The position numbers were made by a program, and so were the translations under genes. The notes under the pieces are model-generated. The model was not told where the DNA came from, made no database searches, and saw only the letters and a program-made list of their open reading frames with translations. Source: Lonicera japonica (taxonomy: Eukaryota > Streptophyta > Magnoliopsida > Dipsacales > Caprifoliaceae). Taken from it: a DNA stretch of 64,000 nucleotides. The stretch spans positions 53,239,309 to 53,303,308 of the forward strand of contig CM038467.1 of assembly GCA_021464415.1 (NCBI GenBank). The letters run 5' to 3'. Shown here in pieces: positions 57,701 to 64,000 of this stretch. The stretch's first letter is position 1. Each line of letters opens with the position of its first letter.

Positions 57701-60700
57701 GAGAGAAACTGAGAGCTTGGAGAAGAGCTCGTGAGGAATAAAAGAGAGAACAATAGAGGTTGTACTCTGTTTCGACTTGTTCCTCATTGACCGCTTCAAC
57801 ACTAGATTGATGTTTTCCATAAATCAACGAAGAGTTAACCTTACTCCATTTCTGCGAGAACTATGATCTCTTCCCCTCGACAAGATATATAGTGATTTGG
57901 TTCGCCGATGTCCAGATCTTCTGTATGAGAATTGATTGAAACATTTTGTATTCGACTGATGGATGGATTCTCACATTGTCGATGTTGATTTCTCTATCTT
58001 AGTCGAAAAACACAACTAGAAAAACCACTACACCACCTTCCACTATCTCCCCAACAATTAGTCAACAGTCAATTAATATTTTTCCTTTTGATTTTTGAAC
58101 AAGAATTTTAAATTTTTATGAAAGAAATTTACAAATTGTTTGCAGGAGAAGAAATTTAGTGTTAATTTGCATTGACATAATAAGGAGGAAAGCAAACAAA
58201 AATGAAACAAGTGATTAAATTTGGGGTAATTATCAAAAATATTTTTATTTTGGTAGATGGTAATTTTAGGTAAAGGGAAAGGAGGAGGAGGAGGAGAAGA
58301 AGAAGAAGAAGAAGAAGGTGATGGCGATGGGACTGTCGCTGGAGTTCCACAAGCACCGTGGATCGAGTGATCATAGAAAGAGACTCAAGCGTTCTTCTTC
58401 ACCGGCGCCATTTGTGGCGTCGGAGGTTCGGGAAAGAAATCTAAGTTAGGCGAAGGAATCAAGGCGATTATAAAGAAACTGATGTACTCCTTTGTCGGCG
58501 CTGTTCTCTAGTCTTTTATTTTTCGGAAAACTTTCGCCCTTGTCTACTAAAGCAAGAGTACTGAAAATGCCCTTTAAAATAGAATCATGTGACAACCACG
58601 TGTGTTTTTCGTCCATGTTTTTAAAAGGACATCCAATTTTGGACGAGCGACGGATAAATTAGAAATTTTAAGAATGCTAAAAACCGAAAATTAAACTTTA
58701 GGGGCGAGCGAGGGATTTTGACCAAACTTCAGGGATCAATTTTGCTAATTACCCATTTGTAGAAGTTAATGAAAGAAACCTATCATCGGGTACACTTAAA
58801 TTACCTTTGAAAGGATAAAATTAGTTGCAAGACCACATGCTAACATCGATTTCCCATCTAATCTCGCACCTGTCAACCCTAGATATTCTCCTGTATATGT
58901 GTTTGAGAAATTGTTTTATAAAATTACATCATACGTGATAAAATAATATATATTAAGCTAGCTAGATTAATCGCATTTATAGCAAAGACAAAAATTGTAA
59001 TTATCTCCTGTTACCAAGGTAGCCGGGAAGTCGTGATAAAAAATGTGAGGCCCCAACATCTGGAAGTAGTCCTATTGATACTTCTGGCATAGCAAATATC
59101 TGCACAAGTTTATAAAATACAAACCTTTAATAGATTCTAGTAAACTTGTGCAGCTCTTTTATTTCGTGTTATTTTACAATTACTATTTAGATATAGGGTT
59201 TCTACAATTAATTGATTCATAATTTTTGTTTCAAGGTAGTTCATAAGAAGTTCAATTATATAGGGAAATTCTCGAGTGACTGCGATTGCCTAGGTATGCT
59301 AAAAGCGTCCAATAATGCTCGGGAGATTCTGGGTTCGAATCCCACAATGGGTCAGAGATATTTTTTTCTAAACACCATAATACCACCACATTCACTTTGT
59401 TTGAATTGATTTCCCTCTACCCATTGGATTTTTCCGTGAATGTAACCATGCACCCTTTAATTTTGGGTTCATGATAATATTGTATTAATCTTAATACTTG
59501 AAATGCCATATATCCATGTTTATGTCTAATGAAATAAAAATTTCGTGTTAAAAGGGATTAACGACGACTAGAGAGCGTCTAAGAAATGAGGAGATGAACA
59601 ACTTGCCAAATTATCAAAACTAAACAAAATATAGTTTTTTTATAGATAATTGGGGTGAAAAATTAAATCATTTAGGTGAAAATCTTTTGCATTCATTTAG
59701 TGATTTAGTGTAAGAAATAAATCACATAGGTGATTTATCTTTTTAAGTTCAGTTGCCTGCTATCAAAATAACTTTTTGTGGCAAATAAATTTTGTCACTA
59801 AAGTTAAGTTTTTCATCACAATCACTTAGGTGACAAAGGATTTCTTAGCAATCACATAAGTGACCAAATATTTCGTCACGACATAGTCGATCACTAAAAG
59901 TCTTCGGTGCAAAAAAATATTATTTTCGTCATAAAAGTTTTGATCACCATATAAAGGTTCTTAATTATATTATGACAATTTTGAGCAAAATTAAGAAAAT
60001 ACCCTTTAATGACAAAATTTTGAGTTTTGTCACCAATTTCTTAGCTATAGCCACTATTGTGATGAATTGCAAATTTTATCAGTAAATGAATACATTAGGT
60101 GATGAAATACAAATTTTTGTTAGTATTTCTTCACTAATATTTTGTCATTAAATGTGCATATTTTATGACAAAAACACATTTTTGGTAGAAAAATCTCATC
60201 ATTAATTGAACAATTTGTTGTTATACGTACAGTCTTTTCGGTAACAATTCGGAATCTCGCATTCATTGATATTCCAGCACCTCCTCCCATTACAATGCCA
60301 TTTATCAACGCAACCTATAAAATTTATTGAGTCACAAGAAATTAAAGTTTTGAAATACGCAATATAGTTAAATAAATATAAAATATAAATGCCAAAATTT
60401 TTTATCTCACCACTGGTTTTTTATATGTTCCAAGTAAGTAGTCTAAGGTGAGTTGCTTCCTGTAAAAATTTGCACCAAATCTCCAATGTCCTATTTCATT
60501 CATGAATTTATGTTAGCTATACATAAATAAATATGTATGTATTTTGTGCCTCTTTACGTGCATTAACCTTTCTTCAAGCAAATTAAGTGAAATAAACAAC
60601 ATTTTTAAAAGGAAATATATTGCGAATACGCAATGTTATTTAGAAAGTTTCTTTTTAGTACAAGTTATATACACAACTATATTTACATATAAAAGGTTAA

Positions 60701-63700
60701 TGAGACAATTTTTATCTAGTTAATTCACAGTTAACTAAATGTTATTCTAAAACAATAAACATTCCATTGGACTAAAGTGAAACAAATTGTAATTTTTTTG
60801 GCTTTATATGTGAATCTTGTAAGTTTATGGACCAAAGTGAGACTTGACCAATATTTTAGGGGGCAAAAAAGTGTCATTTACCCATCTTCTTATTTGATTG
60901 GTACTATAACATTTTGTATAAAATATTATACATACATGTTGTCCTCCAATTTACAAATTGGATAATTTAAACTTAATTCGTAAATTATCTAATTTGAGTG
61001 TTTTGTCACAAAAAATGAACTAATACAGTCATAAATTTTAGTTAATACATAAGATATTAAATAAAAAAATGCAAAAACATATATTAGTAAAATACAAAAA
61101 AATTGACAAAAATACAAAAAAAAAAGGACATCCATTAAATTTGAATTTTGTGTAAAAAGATTGTGCAAAATACAACATCACTTTACATTGCTGCGTTAGA
61201 TTTCTCTTTCCTAAAAAAATTAAATTTTTTTTTTGAAATGTAATAACTTATAATACAAAATATAGATTTTAATAAAAATTATATATTTAAAATGTATTCA
61301 TCAAGACACCTATATTTACTAACCATTAGTTTGAAGTCGCATGTATTTTCAAAACAAAACCTATGTAAATGGTTAGTTTATAAATAGGTGCAGGTCTTGT
61401 TTTGAAAATATGAGCGTACCCTAACCATTTACTATATGCATATGTTCAAACTCTATCTATCCAGCCTCAACTCACGCAACATGTTGTAATTGTATGATAT
61501 TATAATTTTATTTGAAGAATCATTATTATATTTAAATCAAATCGGATGGATATATCAAACAGTTAATCTAATAATTTTTCACATAAAAATAAACATTACA
61601 ATTGTCTCAATTTATCTAAAACTACCTAGACATGCATGTGCCTATGGCACTACTGACTTCAACCTATATCGGATTTTTGTTATGAAACTCATATTTAAAA
61701 GAACCAAAATTCAATATAAGCAAGTTAGTCAAAAAGAACCCAACTCAACTGGAACTAATTTTGTTTTAATAAACCCAAATACACTCCATTTCAATATACA
61801 TAAGTCCAAACTCAACCTGCTCAACCTTGGCTCACGCCCATCTTATTGTAGTTATAAGATACTATAAGAGTATTTCACCAAAAATTATTACATTTAGGCC
61901 AGGTTTAGTCAAAACGGGTTAAATTTATACAAACTTGAATCCAAGTTGTTTAATGTGACAGGCTTTGGTTGTGGAACTCATATGTGCCTTTAACTCGATT
62001 TATCACGCCCCGACCAAATCGACATATTATAATTTATAATATTATAACCATATTGAAAGAAAAAATTTTATTCTCAAATTGGGTCAAACATGCTAATCTT
62101 GTAAAAATAAAAAAAGAAAAATTGTCCTAATTAATCTAATTCCATCTAGATAAGTATAAGTTTGTTCAGTAATAAAATTGTATGGGACACTATTGCATTT
62201 TTATTGATTGCTTTTTGGAAACAAAAGAAGAAGTCCATCTAGATAACAATTGAAAAAATGAATTGGTACATGTTATATAATAATAACTCTTGAAACTAAG
62301 AATTAAATAATCATGATTTTACAATTGCTCATATTTAATATTCCTCCATCAGACATATAAACTAGTTTAACTCGAAATTTGATAATAAATTAAATATTCC
62401 ATTTGGGAAACTAAAAAATGAAATATTACTAATTTTGTAATTTCTCATATTGTTCATATTTAATATTCATCCATCATGAATTTCCAATATATTAAAAAAT
62501 TTTGTAATTTATTTATAGATAGATAAATTAATATGGAAAGAAATTAGAATTTTGATGCAAATTGGAAACAAATATAATTGGATATCTTTAGAAATATTTT
62601 CAAATTTATTTGGGATCTACATATATGTAGTCACAACTATGCTTTAAATTACAAACGTGTCACAATACCTATCAGCCAATAAATTAAAAGATAACTAGTT
62701 GAGGACAAATTATAAACACCACTTATTACATAAAAAAAAATTAGCAAAAAAATTATATTTTATTAATAAATAATAAATTAATTATAAATGAGATAATTTA
62801 TGCGATTGACCCGACAAAATAATATAAGTGTCATCGTTTTTACCTGCAGTAACCAAACTAATAAAAGCTGTAACATCACCTCCTGCACAGAAAGCTTTTC
62901 CGTTTGCCTGCATAGTTAAAGGTGATTTTAAGCAATAAAATAAGTTGGAAAATCAGTCAAAAAAAATAAATTTGTAAAATGAAAAGATATGAACCTACTT
63001 TTCTAAACTTATTTGTTAAAATAAATTAAAGAAAAAATGTTGAATAGAAAAAAGAATAAATAAATTGATATAACCATTTTCCCACCTTTAAAATAACAAG
63101 ATTTACTGTTGGATCGTTCTCATACAGCTCCGACTTTTTTAGCATTTGGCAAACCTGGCAGCAAAATTATTAGATTTCGTGAATAGAATAAATTTTTCTC
63201 AGTTTTGGAACAAGTGAGGTTGTAACCCATCTCACATTATCCATCTATTCTTAAATATATTGTCTTGGTAGATTTTATTTCTTATTTCCGAATGTAGGAT
63301 TTATAGTCCTAGCAATTATAAAAGGGTGTGCATTGTATTCATTTCATGATTGTACATTGCTACGACGATATAACTTGATATTTTACTTGTATGGTATAAA
63401 TTTTTGAATGTTAAAGTCAATTTTTGGAAATTTAAAATAAATAAATATTTCATTGTTAATTTTTTTTTATTTAAAATTAATCATAAATATCTAATTAAAA
63501 GTGAAGGGGATAGGGAGGGTTAGAAAACAAATGAAAGAGAAACACTCGGAAAAAAAAATAGAAGCTGCGTGGAAAATAAAATATAAGCAGAGGATATGAA
63601 CTCACAACCTCTCCTCGATCTAATGATAAATGAATTTATTAATCAAATTAATCAATAAGACAATCGTTTATTTTTTGGCATTTTTGTGAACAATTAAGAC

Positions 63701-64000
63701 AATGTAAGCATTTCACATAATTCTAAGTCCAAGATATATATATACACGTATATATATGTATGGTTCGTATTTGGTACAAATCATTCCTATATTGGCCCAA
63801 CCTTTAGTCAAAAAAAAATCATTGCAAAATCTTGGGGAGATGGTTTTAGAAATAAAAATCATTTTAAAAGTGCGGTCCACGTACGAACGAACAGGACCAA
63901 ATCATGGCCATGTACATATACACTTTTGATAAATATAACATATTGTTAAGGATAGTACAATTCTCATATGATTCGGTTCTTTAGCCTTAGATTTATGTCT
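54791..64000 (-). CDS. CHY1: CHY1-like 3-hydroxyisobutyryl-CoA hydrolase, gene 2 (partial, exons 3-14)
   Basis: Exons in view: 63154-63086, 62907-62844, 60490-60411, 60314-60231, 59099-59015, 58890-58805, 57301-57171, 56513-56453, 55788-55690, 55576-55475, 55114-55073, 54928-54791. Exons 1 and 2 fall beyond 64000. Lengths and phases equal gene 1, all GT-AG borders persist, and no stop appears. Relative to gene 1 numbering I see six amino-acid changes: S54T, V111A, M216I, I234S, K266E and V273A, plus several silent ones. Glu143, Asp151 and the SRL end are kept. It is therefore a recent tandem paralogue, likely functional if its promoter and first exons are intact. Confidence 0.9.
57470..58754. 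mobile_element. Mutator-like inverted-repeat element in intron 8 of gene 2
   Basis: Counterpart of 34129-35398, with flanks gtttgtaaa (57461-57469) and atttgtaga (58755-58763). It has a longer (gga/gaa) microsatellite near 58285-58316 and a one-base loss near 58418 that destroys the open frame of the other copy. It was inserted before the duplication. Confidence 0.75.

Larger units (their letters stand above)
44656..64000 (+). repeat. Block 2 of the direct tandem segmental duplication
   Basis: This block is collinear with block 1. Anchor pairs read by eye: 1/44698, 5027/49874, 8112/52957, 10281/53345, 30491/53831, 34129/57470, 39517/62907. The first shared base may lie before 44656, because block 1 begins outside the window, so the junction is not defined. 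The block carries the empty target site of the 19.7 kb nest at about 53806-53830 and the empty site of the 0.7 kb foldback element at about 63799-63810. Confidence 0.93.

Noticed and set aside
1..64000. rRNA, CRISPR, bacterial operons, phage genes
   Set aside because: None seen; all gene structures are plant-like.

Overview
This is a window of a plant nuclear genome, probably a dicot. The evidence is AT-rich intergenic DNA, GT-AG split genes, plant Ty3/gypsy retrotransposons of the Tat (Ogre/Retand) lineage, many short inverted-repeat transposons, and a host gene family that encodes a peroxisomal enzyme of valine breakdown. Species cannot be read from the sequence.

Large-scale layout: the window is a direct tandem segmental duplication. 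Block 1 starts before base 1 and runs to at least about 41.3 kb. Block 2 starts at or before 44656 and runs past base 64000. Base 1 corresponds to 44698; 30491 to 53831; 39517 to 62907. Gene order and old transposons are shared. Block 1 carries later insertions: an approx. 19.7 kb nest (10759-30437) and a 0.7 kb foldback element (40432-41123). Block 2 keeps the empty sites.

Both blocks share, in order: a truncated Tat-type LTR; a decayed gypsy element with gag/protease remnants (1221-4905; 45919-49752); a small inverted-repeat element split by a solo Tat-type LTR (5027-6524; 49874-51369); a candidate SINE; a second kind of LTR-like element with its own target-site duplication (8426-10281, mostly deleted in block 2); and on the minus strand a 14-exon gene that I reconstructed exon by exon. 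It encodes a CHY1-like 3-hydroxyisobutyryl-CoA hydrolase of 384 residues ending in the peroxisomal signal SRL. Gene 1 (42142 to 31453) is complete. Gene 2 (before 64000 to 54791) shows exons 3-14, also open, with six amino-acid changes. The introns hold two small MITEs, a 1.27 kb Mutator-like inverted-repeat element and CACTA-like debris.

The nest in block 1: an LTR-like element (10759-30437, TSD tctat) was itself hit by an 18 kb Tat-lineage retrotransposon (11319-29302, TSD cctag, minus strand). The retrotransposon has 1.7 kb LTRs, a PBS, gag-protease with two G-patch-like motifs, RT, two RNase H segments and integrase. Its sense polyprotein is broken by several stops and frameshifts. Between pol and the 3' LTR it carries two genes on the opposite strand: a four-exon gene (15694-17517) with no stop in its exons, and a nearly open gene (18185-19438, one stop). 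Both look like plant-mobile-domain proteins. Next to the 3' LTR lies a 1.5 kb minisatellite with a strict 78/80 bp alternation.

The most unusual signal is a 12 bp palindrome, TGTCGCGCGACA and its one-base variants. It is clustered seven to eight times in the LTR U3 just upstream of the LTR TATA box, and recurs upstream of both antisense genes inside the element and in related LTRs. Its spacing is close to whole helical turns. This suggests a cis-regulatory module shared by the LTR promoter and the antisense genes; this is inference and untested.
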